Part shown: positions 34,886-45,031 of the stretch, one piece after another
Numbering within the stretch: the stretch's first letter is position 1
Layout of the letters: every line of letters starts with the position of its first letter
The notes under the pieces: model-generated
The model's database searches: none
What the model saw: the letters and a program-made list of their open reading frames with translations, nothing else
What the model was told of the DNA's origin: nothing
Program-made: the position numbers and the translations under genes
DNA from: Rubripirellula amarantea
GTDB taxonomy: Bacteria > Planctomycetota > Planctomycetia > Pirellulales > Pirellulaceae
Reading direction: 5' to 3'
Assembly: GCF_007859865.1 (NCBI RefSeq)
Contig: NZ_SJPI01000001.1
Coordinates: 3,419,241-3,483,240 of the forward strand
Length of the DNA stretch: 64,000 nucleotides

Positions 34886-37351
34886 ATGAAATCACTTCCC
34901 GTCACCGACGTCTTGCCGCAAATCATTGCAGGATTGCGCGAAGACAAAGCGATCGTGCTGAAGGCTCCGCCCGGTGCAGGGAAAACCACTGCTGTGCCGC
35001 CGGCAATCATCGACGCGGGGGTGGCCGGTCAGGGCAAGGTGTTATTGATTCAACCGCGCCGACTAGCCGCAAGAGCCGCCGCATCGCGATTGGCGACCAT
35101 GATGTCAACAAGTCTCGGTGATCGGGTGGGCTATCAAGTTCGCTTCGACAATTGCCTCAGTCCCACAACGCAATTGATCGCGATGACAACCGGCATCCTT
35201 CTGCGTCGACTTCAGAGTGATCCACTTCTGGAAGATGTCTCGTGCGTGTTGCTCGATGAATTTCACGAACGCAGTGTAGAGCTGGACTTAGCTTTAGGCA
35301 TGCTGCATCGCATTCGCACGACGTTTCGGCCTGAGTTGAAGCTGGTCGTCATGTCGGCGACGCTCGATCCGCAACCGATCGTCAATTTCCTTGGTGATGC
35401 AGTTGCAATCGAAAGCCTGGGTCGAAGTTTTCCCGTTGAGGTTAGTTACGATGACGCCGCATCATCGGAACGTATCGAAACGCGTGTCGCCACCACGGTG
35501 GTGAAGTTGCTGGGCCAGACCGATGGCGACGTATTGGTGTTCTTACCCGGTGTGGGAGAGATTCGTCGCTGCGCGTCCGCGTTGGAAAGCCTGCATGACC
35601 TGGGTCCTTGCCGAGTTCACCAGCTTTATGGTGATCTATCAGCTAAGGATCAAGACGCAGTCCTTGGACCATCCGAATTTCGAAAGATCATTCTGTCCAC
35701 CAACGTAGCCGAAACATCAGTGACCATTGATGGCGTCACCGGCGTGATTGACTCAGGACAGGCTCGCGTGATGAACTTCGATTCACGGCTCGGGTTGCCA
35801 AAATTGCAGCTCGAACCGATTTCTCAAGCATCCGCCGAGCAACGAGCGGGACGGGCTGGGCGTACCGCCCCGGGCAACGCAATCAGACTTTGGCCGCGGG
35901 CGACACACCGATCCCGACGTGAACTGGACAAGCCCGAAGTATTGCGTTGTGATTTTTCAGCGTCCTTGTTGTTACTCGCAAATTGGGGCGAACGTGACCT
36001 CGAGGCTTTTCCATGGCTCACGCCACCTGAGGCGTCAGCCGTTGATCTGGCTCACGAGTATCTGACTCGTTGCGGCGCGATCGATGAGACTGGTCACATT
36101 ACACCGCTCGGCATTTCGATGGCCAAGTTGCCGTTGCCGCCGAGGCTATCAAGATTCATGGTGGCCTCAGCAGAAAACGGCTGCATTCGATCCGCCTCCA
36201 TCCTGGCGGCACTGTTGTCCGAACGAGATCCGTTTCGAGGATCGAATTTGAGTTTGCTTGATCGAGTCGAGCAAATCGAAACGCTACCGAACAACCGCAG
36301 TTCGACCGGCAACATCGCTGGCATGAAAAACGTCTTGCGCGTAGCGAAGCAAATCGAACGAGCCACCGAGCTTAGTGCGAGCAGTATCGATGCCGATTCG
36401 GATGCAATCGCGAGGTCTTTGTTGGCTGCTTACCCCGACCGAGTCGCTCGTCGTCGCGAGAACGATGCCGGGCGTGCGGTAATGGTGGGCGGACGGGGAC
36501 TAAAGTTGTCGCACCAGGTTGTACCGAGCGATGCGGAACTGCTGATTGCGATCGACGTCGATTCAGGATCAACCGAGGCAATTGTGCGGCTCGGAATCGC
36601 CATAGCAGAATCATGGTTGGATTCGGACCTGATCACCAACGTTCGCGAACACCAGTACGACCGAAGTTTGCAGGCCGTCATTGCTCGCCAACGTCGCTAC
36701 TTTCTTGACTTGTTGCTGGCGGAGTCTCCGGTCAAGTGCGAGCCCTGCGAAGAGGTTGCCGAAATACTGATGACGGTCGCGAGCGAAGACTTTTTATCCG
36801 TCATGCCCAACGGTTCAAAACCTTTGGCCAGCTTCATTGAGCGAGTGAACTTCATCGGTCGAGTCTGGCCCGACTCGGATCTACCGCCGATCGACGATCA
36901 CGCACTCGCCGAGGTCGCACGCGATTTATGTCGAACCCGAACAAAGCTGAGTCAACTGCAATCGGCACCCTGGCTCGATCATTTGCATGGGCGTTATTCG
37001 TACGAACAATTGTCGATGATTGAAAAGCAAGCTCCCACTCGAATCACGGTGCCCAGTGGAAATTCGGTTCTTGTAGATTACTCATCCGGAAAGCCAGCGA
37101 TGGCTGTCCGGATCCAAGAACTCTTTGGTTGGAAATCAACGCCTCGAATCGCAGGCGGCAGAGTACCGATTCAATTACAGTTGTTGGGTCCTAACTATCG
37201 GCCTCAGCAGATTACCGAAGATCTCGAAAACTTCTGGGCAGCAACCTATGAACAGGTTCGAAAAGAACTCCGCCGTCGTTACCCGAAGCACCATTGGCCT
37301 GATGATCCATTCAATGCGAAAGCAACTCACAACGGGCTCAAACCTCGCTAG
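34886..37351 (+). CDS. hrpB: ATP-dependent RNA helicase HrpB
   Basis: DEAH-type helicase of 821 residues, the usual length for HrpB. Visible are Walker A (APPGAGKTTAVPP), Walker B with the HrpB-type DEFH box (VLLDEFHERSVELDL), motif III (VMSATLD), motif V (STNVAETSVTIDGV) and motif VI (QRAGRAGRTAPG), followed by the helical HA2-like part and the HrpB C-terminal domain (RITVPSGNSVLVDYSSGKP, RIQELFGWKSTPRI). The cellular role of HrpB is not well known. It precedes fetA by three bases on the same strand. Confidence 0.93.
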   Translation: MKSLPVTDVLPQIIAGLREDKAIVLKAPPGAGKTTAVPPAIIDAGVAGQGKVLLIQPRRLAARAAASRLATMMSTSLGDRVGYQVRFDNCLSPTTQLIAMTTGILLRRLQSDPLLEDVSCVLLDEFHERSVELDLALGMLHRIRTTFRPELKLVVMSATLDPQPIVNFLGDAVAIESLGRSFPVEVSYDDAASSERIETRVATTVVKLLGQTDGDVLVFLPGVGEIRRCASALESLHDLGPCRVHQLYGDLSAKDQDAVLGPSEFRKIILSTNVAETSVTIDGVTGVIDSGQARVMNFDSRLGLPKLQLEPISQASAEQRAGRAGRTAPGNAIRLWPRATHRSRRELDKPEVLRCDFSASLLLLANWGERDLEAFPWLTPPEASAVDLAHEYLTRCGAIDETGHITPLGISMAKLPLPPRLSRFMVASAENGCIRSASILAALLSERDPFRGSNLSLLDRVEQIETLPNNRSSTGNIAGMKNVLRVAKQIERATELSASSIDADSDAIARSLLAAYPDRVARRRENDAGRAVMVGGRGLKLSHQVVPSDAELLIAIDVDSGSTEAIVRLGIAIAESWLDSDLITNVREHQYDRSLQAVIARQRRYFLDLLLAESPVKCEPCEEVAEILMTVASEDFLSVMPNGSKPLASFIERVNFIGRVWPDSDLPPIDDHALAEVARDLCRTRTKLSQLQSAPWLDHLHGRYSYEQLSMIEKQAPTRITVPSGNSVLVDYSSGKPAMAVRIQELFGWKSTPRIAGGRVPIQLQLLGPNYRPQQITEDLENFWAATYEQVRKELRRRYPKHHWPDDPFNAKATHNGLKPR

Positions 37352-37354
37352 CTG

Positions 37355-38011
37355 ATGCTGAACCTTCTTAATCTGAGCCGAAGAGTAGGTGACAAAACCC
37401 TGCTGGATCACGTATCGCTTTCCATCGATGCTGGTGACGCCATCGGACTGGTTGGTCCCAGCGGCAGTGGTAAGTCGACGTTGATGCGGGCGATTGCAAT
37501 GCTAGATCCCTTGAACGAAGGTGTCATTGAGTTCGCGGGTCAGCCGATTACCGGCAACACCGTTCCTGGATACCGATTAAAGGTTGTCTATTTGGGGCAG
37601 CGACCAACCATGCTGGATGCGAACGTGGAAGATAACTTGCGATTGCCGTTTTCATTTGCACAAGTCGCCAAGACGGGTTTAAGTTTTGATCGTGATGAGG
37701 CCGTCTCTTGGCTCGCCAAGTACGGTTTGCCCGCCGATGTGATGCGGCAAAATGCGATGACGCTTAGCGGTGGCCAGCGTCAAGCGATTGCGATGTTGAG
37801 AGCCATCCTGGTTGATCCCAGTGTGATTTTGCTCGATGAGCCGACCGCCTCGTTGGATGAAGATTCTATCGCCAAGTTTGAGAAACTGGCGAAGGCTTGG
37901 AAAGACGACAAGCCCGCTCGCGCTTGGGTTTGGACATCTCATGATCGGGATCAAGTCACCAGAATGACGGATCGAACGATCTCAATGAACTCCGGAAGGA
38001 TCGTTTCATGA
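37355..38011 (+). CDS. fetA: ABC transporter ATP-binding protein, FetA-like
   Basis: ATPase of 218 residues with Walker A (GPSGSGKST, about 34-42), Q-loop (YLGQRPTM), signature LSGGQRQ, Walker B (VILLDEPTASLDE) and the switch His (WTSHDRDQ). It overlaps the next gene by four bases (ATGA), which encodes a UPF0014/FetB permease. FetAB of E. coli exports iron and improves resistance to oxidative stress, so the same role is likely here, though the transported ion is not proven. Confidence 0.88.
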   Translation: MLNLLNLSRRVGDKTLLDHVSLSIDAGDAIGLVGPSGSGKSTLMRAIAMLDPLNEGVIEFAGQPITGNTVPGYRLKVVYLGQRPTMLDANVEDNLRLPFSFAQVAKTGLSFDRDEAVSWLAKYGLPADVMRQNAMTLSGGQRQAIAMLRAILVDPSVILLDEPTASLDEDSIAKFEKLAKAWKDDKPARAWVWTSHDRDQVTRMTDRTISMNSGRIVS

Positions 38012-38784
38012 CCGATCTATCGCTTTCCTATGCCGAACTCGCAATTGCTGCAGGATTGCTGGTCATTAACGTCGTCATGTCGTGGCGGATGCGGTTGGGC
38101 ATCGGTACGCAAATCATTGTCAGTGGCATTCGCATGGCCGTGCAGTTGGCGATTTTGGGATTGGTGCTCAAGCAGATTTTTGCCTTGGCGACGTTCCCAC
38201 CCGTCATGGCGCTAGCGACCGCGATGACAGTGATCGCGGGCTTATCATCAGTCGGTCGGATCGAAAACCGTTACACCGGCATTCGGCTCAATGCGATCGT
38301 TGCTGTTTGGGCGAGCAGTTGGCTGGTCACGGCGGTAGTCATCATGGCGATTGTCAAACCGATGCCTTGGTATTCACCTCAAATCGTGATCCCGCTCCTG
38401 GGTATGGTCCTAGGCAATTCGCTGACGGGAATCTCACTGGGCATGGATCGCTACATCGCCGAACTCAAGCGGCGTCGCGACGAAATAGAATTGCAACTGT
38501 CTCTCGGGGCGACTCGAAACGAAGCCACTCGCGATGCGTTTCGAATCGCTGCTAAAGCTGCGATGGTGCCGATCTTAAATACGATGTCGGTTGCAGGGAT
38601 CGTCAGTATCCCCGGCATGATGACGGGGCAACTGCTTGCCGGCGCGCCACCCATTCAAGCGGTTCAATATCAAGTGATGATCATGTTTGTGATCGCCGCC
38701 GCCATTGCCATGGGTGTCCTGATCGCCTTGACGTTGACGTTCCATCGAGTGACGACAAAGGATCATCAACTAAACCTATCATGA
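38008..38784 (+). CDS. fetB: UPF0014 family permease, FetB-like
   Basis: Integral membrane protein of 258 residues with about seven hydrophobic segments and the UPF0014 marks: WRMRLGIGTQIIVSGIRMAVQL, GMVLGNSLTGISLGMDR, RRRDEIELQLSLGATRNEA and NTMSVAGIVSIPGMMTGQLLAGAPP. It is the membrane half of the FetAB exporter; its start codon overlaps the fetA stop. Confidence 0.9.
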   Translation: MTDLSLSYAELAIAAGLLVINVVMSWRMRLGIGTQIIVSGIRMAVQLAILGLVLKQIFALATFPPVMALATAMTVIAGLSSVGRIENRYTGIRLNAIVAVWASSWLVTAVVIMAIVKPMPWYSPQIVIPLLGMVLGNSLTGISLGMDRYIAELKRRRDEIELQLSLGATRNEATRDAFRIAAKAAMVPILNTMSVAGIVSIPGMMTGQLLAGAPPIQAVQYQVMIMFVIAAAIAMGVLIALTLTFHRVTTKDHQLNLS

Positions 38785-38946
38785 AACTCGAGTGTTGATC
38801 CACCATCATGTGAAGGCAGGACGCTGCGAATGATTTGCATCGAGGAACGGACGCGAGGCCGATTGCGCTAGTCTCCTAAACAGTCTAGTTTCCAGTAGTC
38901 AAGGATTCTTGGCAGACTTAGACGGAAGGTGCGACGGTGAGCGCAC

Positions 38947-40317
38947 TTAGAATTGAAAGTAAACGAAAGGTTTAAAGCTTTCGGGTGCGTACAGGACAAT
39001 GCACCAGAGCATGATTGCGGTAGCGATGGGGGAATACCACGCGTCGATCGGCAGTCGCATCGCCCGGCGTAGCGAGGTACGCCAAGCGAGATGTTCGGCG
39101 ACCATGATCGCGATCGCTCCAATCGCGAGCGGTGGAAACCAGTGGATGCCCGGTCTCGCAAAAGCCATCTGCGAAAACACCGCGTTGGCGGATTGCATAT
39201 CAGGGCTTCGGAACAACACCCATCCCACCAATACGACCCCGACCGTGATGAGCCATGACAGCGGTTTGGGCAACTGGATCGAGAAGACGCGTTGGACCGA
39301 CAACGCCAGTCCATGCCAAATTCCCCAGAGCACAAATGTCCAAGCTGCTCCGTGCCAAAGGCCGCCCAGGGTCATCGTGATCATCAAGTTACGATACGTG
39401 GCGAGTGATCCACCGCGACTACCACCGAGCGGAATGTAGAGGTAGTCTCGCAACCAACGCGACAACGTCATGTGCCAACGATGCCAAAAATCGGCCATCG
39501 AGATTGCCAGGTACGGGTGTCGGAAATTAACGGGGAAGCGATATCCCAGCATCTTGGCCGCGCCGATCGCCATATCGGTGTACCCCGAAAAGTCATAGTA
39601 AATCTGACCCGCGTAAGCGATCACGGCGAGCCATACGGTCAGGCCGCCATACAGATCTGGCCCCGCGAAAACGACATCGGACATTTCCCCTAGGCGATCG
39701 GCGAGCAGCACCTTCTTTACCGCTCCGCATAAAAACATCTGAAACCCGCCGTAGAGTCGCCGGCGCGAAAATGAGGGAAACGATGTCAATTGCGGTAACA
39801 ACTCTCGAGCTCGCACGATCGGTCCGGCAACGAGTTGCGGAAAGAACGCGACGAACAACGCAAAGTCCAGCAAGCTTGGCGTGGGTTGTAGCTTGCGGCG
39901 ATAGACGTCGATCGTGTAGCTGAGCGTTTGGAACGTGAAGAACGATATGCCCACTGGCAAAATGATTTCTAAAGGTTCACTGCCCAGTCCGTACCCGTCC
40001 AAGATGGCTCTTGCTGATTCCACAAAGAACCCGGCATACTTGAAGTAGCCGAGCATTCCTAAGTTCACGATCAAGCTGAGTAAGAGCAACGCCTTTCGTT
40101 TGCCGGTGTGATTGCTCGCATGCATCGCGTTGGCGACGTAAAAATCAACTGCTGTCGACAACAACAACAGCCCGCAGAAGCGATAGTCCCAGTAGGCATA
40201 GAAGTAGTAGCTAGCGACCAGCAGAATGGCCTTGCGCGTTCGATTAGATCGGACGGTCCATACGGCCAATAGCACGATGGCAAAAAAGATCAGAAATTCA
40301 ATCTGTGAGAACAGCAT
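38947..40317 (-). CDS. MBOAT family O-acyltransferase (AlgI-like)
   Basis: Polytopic membrane protein of 456 residues that probably carries acyl groups across the membrane for O-acetylation of an exopolysaccharide. The MBOAT marks are [83 protein letters not shown] (with the conserved His) and [21 protein letters not shown] (active-site His). ATG at 40317 begins a typical [11 protein letters not shown] membrane start. It follows the SGNH-like gene by seven bases on the same strand, the arrangement seen for AlgI with AlgJ/AlgX-type partners. The polysaccharide is unknown. Confidence 0.92.
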   Translation of the reverse strand: MLFSQIEFLIFFAIVLLAVWTVRSNRTRKAILLVASYYFYAYWDYRFCGLLLLSTAVDFYVANAMHASNHTGKRKALLLLSLIVNLGMLGYFKYAGFFVESARAILDGYGLGSEPLEIILPVGISFFTFQTLSYTIDVYRRKLQPTPSLLDFALFVAFFPQLVAGPIVRARELLPQLTSFPSFSRRRLYGGFQMFLCGAVKKVLLADRLGEMSDVVFAGPDLYGGLTVWLAVIAYAGQIYYDFSGYTDMAIGAAKMLGYRFPVNFRHPYLAISMADFWHRWHMTLSRWLRDYLYIPLGGSRGGSLATYRNLMITMTLGGLWHGAAWTFVLWGIWHGLALSVQRVFSIQLPKPLSWLITVGVVLVGWVLFRSPDMQSANAVFSQMAFARPGIHWFPPLAIGAIAIMVAEHLAWRTSLRRAMRLPIDAWYSPIATAIMLWCIVLYAPESFKPFVYFQF

Positions 40318-40324
40318 CGTGCAT

Positions 40325-41320
40325 TTACTCTCGAGAACTGTCGGGAGCAAAATGATCGACGATCCGTTCTGCAATGATTGAGTTGCCGACTACGTTAAGG
40401 TGGCCTGATCCAATCTGTCCGTTGTCAAAACCGTGCGGCCAACGGTTAGCGGCGCCGGATTCAATCTGCGATTCTTGCACGTTGAGTAGTTGGATACCGC
40501 TTTCAAAATCGCTTGTTGCAATCGAGCTTTCTAGTTCAGCGAATGACTCGCGATCTGGATCTTCGACGTTAACCCGGCCTGCCATGATCTGTGGCACTCT
40601 TGGCGCGTAAATCAGCACGACGGGTCTGCTCGCGACTTCTTGTATCTTCAGGAGCGAATCATTCCAGAACGCAGTCGTGTCGACCGTGTCCGCATGAGGT
40701 TCCGCCGGGACTGCAACTGGTCCAAAAGAGAACCGCAGGTCTCGCGGGGTAAGCGAATTGGGTTGGAAAAGAACCTTCCTTGCCGCGTGGATGACGAATG
40801 CAGGCACCGTTTCGGCGATACGGGAAAACGCGTCATCTTTGGGAAATGAATGCAGCATTCGCTGCTCGATGACAAGATCCGATAGCTCGACGACAAGGAT
40901 TACGTGGGCGTCGACATCGAGCTCTTGTTCCGCAAAAGGAAACTGAGTGAGCCAATCGACCAATGAATCACCGCTACGTGCGAGCGGAAAAACCTCGACT
41001 TGGTCATCGCTAAGAGATTCCGTTAGGGCAAAGATTTTTTGATCATCTGCGACGCATGTCCCTTCGGCCTGCGAGTCGCCCCACAAGGCGATCTTGATTT
41101 TGGGGGCACGCAAACGTTGCGTTTTGCCCACCATTCCAAGAGGTCCGATCGATGACGTCGCGTAACCTTCGCTGCGCCACCGATAATCGTGCCCGGTCGC
41201 CAGAGTCATCACGCCGCGGTTGAGCTGCCGTGGCAGGTAGCTGCGCACGAACAGCGGCGACGTGATGGCGACAATAAGAGTTCCTGCGATAAACCCAAGA
41301 AGCCAGCGGGCAAGCAGCAT
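40325..41320 (-). CDS. SGNH-like exported protein, MBOAT partner
   Basis: Protein of 331 residues with one N-terminal membrane anchor (about 5-25) and a periplasmic part. It shows the SGNH/GDSL-like block I, IALWGDSQAEG, and a C-terminal block with the catalytic-type His in GSGHLNVVGNS. The Asp that normally lies three residues before this His is replaced by Gly, so the triad may be incomplete or use another residue. With the MBOAT gene seven bases downstream, the likely role is transfer of acetyl groups to a polysaccharide in the periplasm, as AlgJ/AlgX do. It is ten bases downstream of the cyclophilin gene. Confidence 0.75.
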   Translation of the reverse strand: MLLARWLLGFIAGTLIVAITSPLFVRSYLPRQLNRGVMTLATGHDYRWRSEGYATSSIGPLGMVGKTQRLRAPKIKIALWGDSQAEGTCVADDQKIFALTESLSDDQVEVFPLARSGDSLVDWLTQFPFAEQELDVDAHVILVVELSDLVIEQRMLHSFPKDDAFSRIAETVPAFVIHAARKVLFQPNSLTPRDLRFSFGPVAVPAEPHADTVDTTAFWNDSLLKIQEVASRPVVLIYAPRVPQIMAGRVNVEDPDRESFAELESSIATSDFESGIQLLNVQESQIESGAANRWPHGFDNGQIGSGHLNVVGNSIIAERIVDHFAPDSSRE

Positions 41321-41330
41321 GCGCTCGAGA

Positions 41331-41762
<432 letters not shown>

Positions 41763-41888
41763 GGTCTCGTATAGGTTGAAGGGAAATGTGTCCGCGATGC
41801 GTTCGTGACGCAGGAATCATGTTGGGCAGCGTACATGACGCGATGCCCATCATGATGGACGAAGTTAAAAAATGAGCGTGTGCAAACG

Positions 41889-42464
41889 CTAAGGTGCGAC
41901 TTCTTCGAGTTCGCCAGTTTCTTCGAGTTCGCCAGTGTCAAAGACACCTTCCAAGGTTGGTTCCTCGAAAGTAGCGAGTTCGTCGATGTCAATCATGTGT
42001 TCGGTTCCATCTTCCATGACTAACTTTGCCGTTCGCATTCGAACTTCCTGGGTGTTCGATTTGTCTTGCACTATGTAAACAAACCCGGAACCCTTATCGC
42101 CAACAATCGTGAACGCAATGTTCTCACCGGCCTCGGGATTCGAGCTGGCATGCTTGAACGTTTCCGTCAAGTCCGCATCGAAGGATTCAATGTTCCCAAT
42201 GTTTTCGACAATGGTCGGATTGCCTTCCAATTGGCTGCGGTACTCCGATGCCACGATGCCGATACCGGCTTTGGTGATGAAGAGACTGCCTCCGCAGCAC
42301 ACCAGCATTCCAAGTAGTGTTACACCGCCGCAACCGAGCAACCAAAATTTGGTGTTGCTCTTCTTTGGCGGTGGAGCATCGTACCCTGCGGCTGCATTGG
42401 GATTCAGGGCATTGGGGTTTGGCGACGCGTTGTCACCGAAGGGATCGTTGGGATTCATTGACAT
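41889..42464 (-). CDS. Membrane protein of unknown function with Asn/Pro-rich N-terminus
   Basis: A 191-residue protein that I do not recognise. It begins with a low-complexity Asn/Pro/Ala stretch (DPFGDNASPNPNALNPNAAA), then KKSNTKF and one membrane helix rich in Gly and Cys (about 41-62), then a periplasmic or outer domain (VASEYRSQLEGNPTIVENIG, GENIAFTIVGDKGSGFVYIVQ). The C-terminus holds an 18-bp direct repeat coding TGELEETGELEE. The pattern of a short proline-rich cytoplasmic tail, one helix and a small domain is common in planctomycetes. No function can be assigned. Confidence 0.75.
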   Translation of the reverse strand: MSMNPNDPFGDNASPNPNALNPNAAAGYDAPPPKKSNTKFWLLGCGGVTLLGMLVCCGGSLFITKAGIGIVASEYRSQLEGNPTIVENIGNIESFDADLTETFKHASSNPEAGENIAFTIVGDKGSGFVYIVQDKSNTQEVRMRTAKLVMEDGTEHMIDIDELATFEEPTLEGVFDTGELEETGELEEVAP

Positions 42465-42692
42465 AGAATGATCTTTTCTAATTCACAAGTCCGTAAGCGC
42501 GAATAGTGCGAGTACTATTAGAACCTCCCATGGTGTATCGTCATAGTCGGTATTCGCCCGCAGTACGGCGTCGTGGCGATGTTTGTGGCGATGTTGGTTG
42601 GTACCGTCCGTCGACGTCGGGAAATGGCCTTGGCATGCATCATCAAACCTGAATCATCCCCCGCCGATCACCCTGTTTTTCTAGGAATTTTT

Positions 42693-43337
42693 ATGCGAAT
42701 TTTTGTACTGTTGCTCGTGGTGTTCACGAGTGTCGCACGCGGTGACGAAGGCGTTCCGAGCAGTGCGGCAAGTCACAATTCATCTATGGTGGCTGGCAAG
42801 ACGCTCAGCGATTTGAAAGAGGGCATCAATTCGGAAGATCGTGTCGTGCGAACTCGATCGGTGAAGTCGATCGCGGCGTTTGCGTTTCGCTCTGATGATA
42901 AGGCGATCGGTCAGGCGTTGTCTGATGCAATGGATCATGATGACGCGGCGGTCCGCTATATCGCTATGGTTAGCTTGGGCGACATCACGAAAGCACCGTA
43001 CGTGCCGCAAGTCATCAGCGACGCCACTCAAGCGAAGTTGAAAACGGCGGTCAAGAACGATCCATCAAACTCGGTCAAGATGGCCGCATCCTATGCCTTA
43101 TGCCAAGCCGGCGAAGTGGATGAGTACCTTTCCGTCTTATTGGAAGATCTGGATCATCCCTTGCGAGGCGTTTCCTGCAGTGCAGCGGAATTGATTGGCA
43201 AGATTGGGCCAGCGGCTCAAGCAGCCAAAGTGAAGTTAAGTGAAGTCGCCGCGAACAATGACGCCAAGAAAAAGATTGGCGACTATCACCGCGGTGGAGC
43301 GGCGGCGACAGCGTTGTTGAAGATTTCGGCTCCTTAG
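42693..43337 (+). CDS. Exported HEAT-repeat protein
   Basis: Exported protein of 214 residues. The ATG at 42693 has an agga ribosome binding site and a signal peptide ending near SVARGDE; the longer frame from 42573 is not leader-like. The mature part has three to four HEAT/PBS-lyase-like helical repeats (VVRTRSVKSIAAFAF, DDAAVRYIAMVSLGDI, DPSNSVKMAASYALCQAG, HPLRGVSCSAAELIGKIG). Such repeats usually bind other proteins. It is followed by a sulfatase gene 86 bases downstream, which may be in the same operon. Confidence 0.82.
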   Translation: MRIFVLLLVVFTSVARGDEGVPSSAASHNSSMVAGKTLSDLKEGINSEDRVVRTRSVKSIAAFAFRSDDKAIGQALSDAMDHDDAAVRYIAMVSLGDITKAPYVPQVISDATQAKLKTAVKNDPSNSVKMAASYALCQAGEVDEYLSVLLEDLDHPLRGVSCSAAELIGKIGPAAQAAKVKLSEVAANNDAKKKIGDYHRGGAAATALLKISAP

Positions 43338-43423
43338 CAAACGCCGTTTCTTGGTGAGTGCCGTTTGTTCGCGATTGGTGCTTTTGTCATTCTCATTTTG
43401 CTTCCTCATCATTCTTGACTGTT

Positions 43424-45031
43424 ATGCGTACTGTAAAAATCATCTTGCTGTTGGCGATGTGCGTTTTCGCTCGGACCGTATCGGCCGACAATCGTCCCAA
43501 TATCCTTTGGATCTCATGCGAAGACATTTCGCCCAACCTCGGTTGCTACGGGGATCCTCATGCGATCACGCCGACGTTAGATCGTTTGGCGTCCGAGGGG
43601 ACTCGGTTCACTCGCGCGTTCACACCGGCCGGAGTTTGCGCGATTGTTCGCAGCAGCATCATCACGGGCATGTACGCACCGACGATTGGATCGCAACACA
43701 TGCGATCGGAGATCATTCCTCCGGCGAACGTGAAGGCGTTTCCAGAACTGTTACGAGCTGCAGGCTACTTCACCACGAACCGAAGTAAGACCGACTACCA
43801 ATTCAATTCAACGCCGGCGATCTGGGATCGGCAAGGACCCAAGCACGAGGATTGGCGTGAACGCAAAGATCCCGACCAACCGTTCTTTAGCGTGATCAAC
43901 TTTATCGAAAGCCATGAAAGTCAAATCCGTCACGGTGAAGCCAAGCACCGCAAAGTGGTGGAAACGATCGGGTCCGAGAACGCTCATGATCCGAACAAAG
44001 TCGGCGACACGATTCCTGAATACTTGCCCAACACGCCGGCCACGCGAAAGAACTGGGCGTGGTACCACGATAACATCACCCTTATCGACAAATTCACCGG
44101 TGATGTGCTTCAGCGGCTCGAAGATGATGGATTGACTGACAACACGATCGTCATTTTTTGGGGCGATCATGGCATGGGCCTGCCGCGTGGAAAGCGATGG
44201 CTCTATGACACCGGTACTTTGGTGCCAATGATTGTGCGTTGGCCGAAGTCGGTCGGCGATGATGTCGGCGAAGCACCTGGAACAGTCCGCGAAGATTTGG
44301 TGACAACGGTTGATTTGGCACCCACCATGCTCAGCCTAGCTGGAGTGGAAGTTCCTTCGTACATGCAAGGGCGAGTCATGATGGGCAAGAACCAAGGCGA
44401 AGAGCCGCCCTATTTGTTCTATCATCGCGATCGTATGGACGAGGTTTACGAGTTGCAACGCGCTGCTCGCGATCGTCGCTGGAAATACATTCGCAACTTT
44501 GAACCTGAAAAGCCGTACTCACAGCGGCTTGAGTACATGGACGATATGCCAGCGATGCAAGATTGGCGACGTTGGGCTGCCGCAGGTCGACTTTCCGGCG
44601 GCATGGAAAATTGGTTTCAGGTTCCTAAGCCGATCGAAGAGCTCTATGACACGAATAAAGATCCCTACGAGCTGAACAACTTGGCCGACCGCGCTGAATA
44701 CGCGGATCGTATGTCGAGAATGCGAGCGGCAATGGAAGCGTGGCAGGAAGAGATCGCAGACACCGGAATGATTCCCGAGGCTGTGATGATGGAGGAAATG
44801 AAACCGGATGGGGTCACGCCCACAACGGAGAATCCCGAAATGGAAAGATCCGACAATCGCGTTTCCATTACCTGCCCGACCGACGGTTCATCGCTGGTTT
44901 ACCGGACCAAGACCGACGATGGATGGAGCGACTGGACGCTTTACACAAAATCGTTTTCCCACGATGGTGCTGTGCAAGCTCAAGCTTGCCGCCTCGGTTT
45001 TTCGGACAGCGAAGTTGTCACGCTCGATTGA
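43424..45031 (+). CDS. Secreted sulfatase with non-canonical CAIVR motif
   Basis: Sulfatase of 535 residues, exported by a signal peptide ending near TVSADN. The fold is clear: NILWISCEDISPNLGCYGD with the metal-binding Asp, FTPAGVCAIVRSSIITGMY at the active-site position, and IFWGDHGMGLPRGKRWLYD for the second metal site. The motif is C72-A-I-V-R instead of C-x-P-S-R, so the position that is normally Pro (or Ala) is Ile. Whether formylglycine can be formed is therefore uncertain. A C-terminal beta segment (RVSITCPTDGSSLVYR) follows the catalytic part. Its last 52 bases overlap the convergent DUF1289 gene. Substrate unknown. Confidence 0.88.
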   Translation: MRTVKIILLLAMCVFARTVSADNRPNILWISCEDISPNLGCYGDPHAITPTLDRLASEGTRFTRAFTPAGVCAIVRSSIITGMYAPTIGSQHMRSEIIPPANVKAFPELLRAAGYFTTNRSKTDYQFNSTPAIWDRQGPKHEDWRERKDPDQPFFSVINFIESHESQIRHGEAKHRKVVETIGSENAHDPNKVGDTIPEYLPNTPATRKNWAWYHDNITLIDKFTGDVLQRLEDDGLTDNTIVIFWGDHGMGLPRGKRWLYDTGTLVPMIVRWPKSVGDDVGEAPGTVREDLVTTVDLAPTMLSLAGVEVPSYMQGRVMMGKNQGEEPPYLFYHRDRMDEVYELQRAARDRRWKYIRNFEPEKPYSQRLEYMDDMPAMQDWRRWAAAGRLSGGMENWFQVPKPIEELYDTNKDPYELNNLADRAEYADRMSRMRAAMEAWQEEIADTGMIPEAVMMEEMKPDGVTPTTENPEMERSDNRVSITCPTDGSSLVYRTKTDDGWSDWTLYTKSFSHDGAVQAQACRLGFSDSEVVTLD

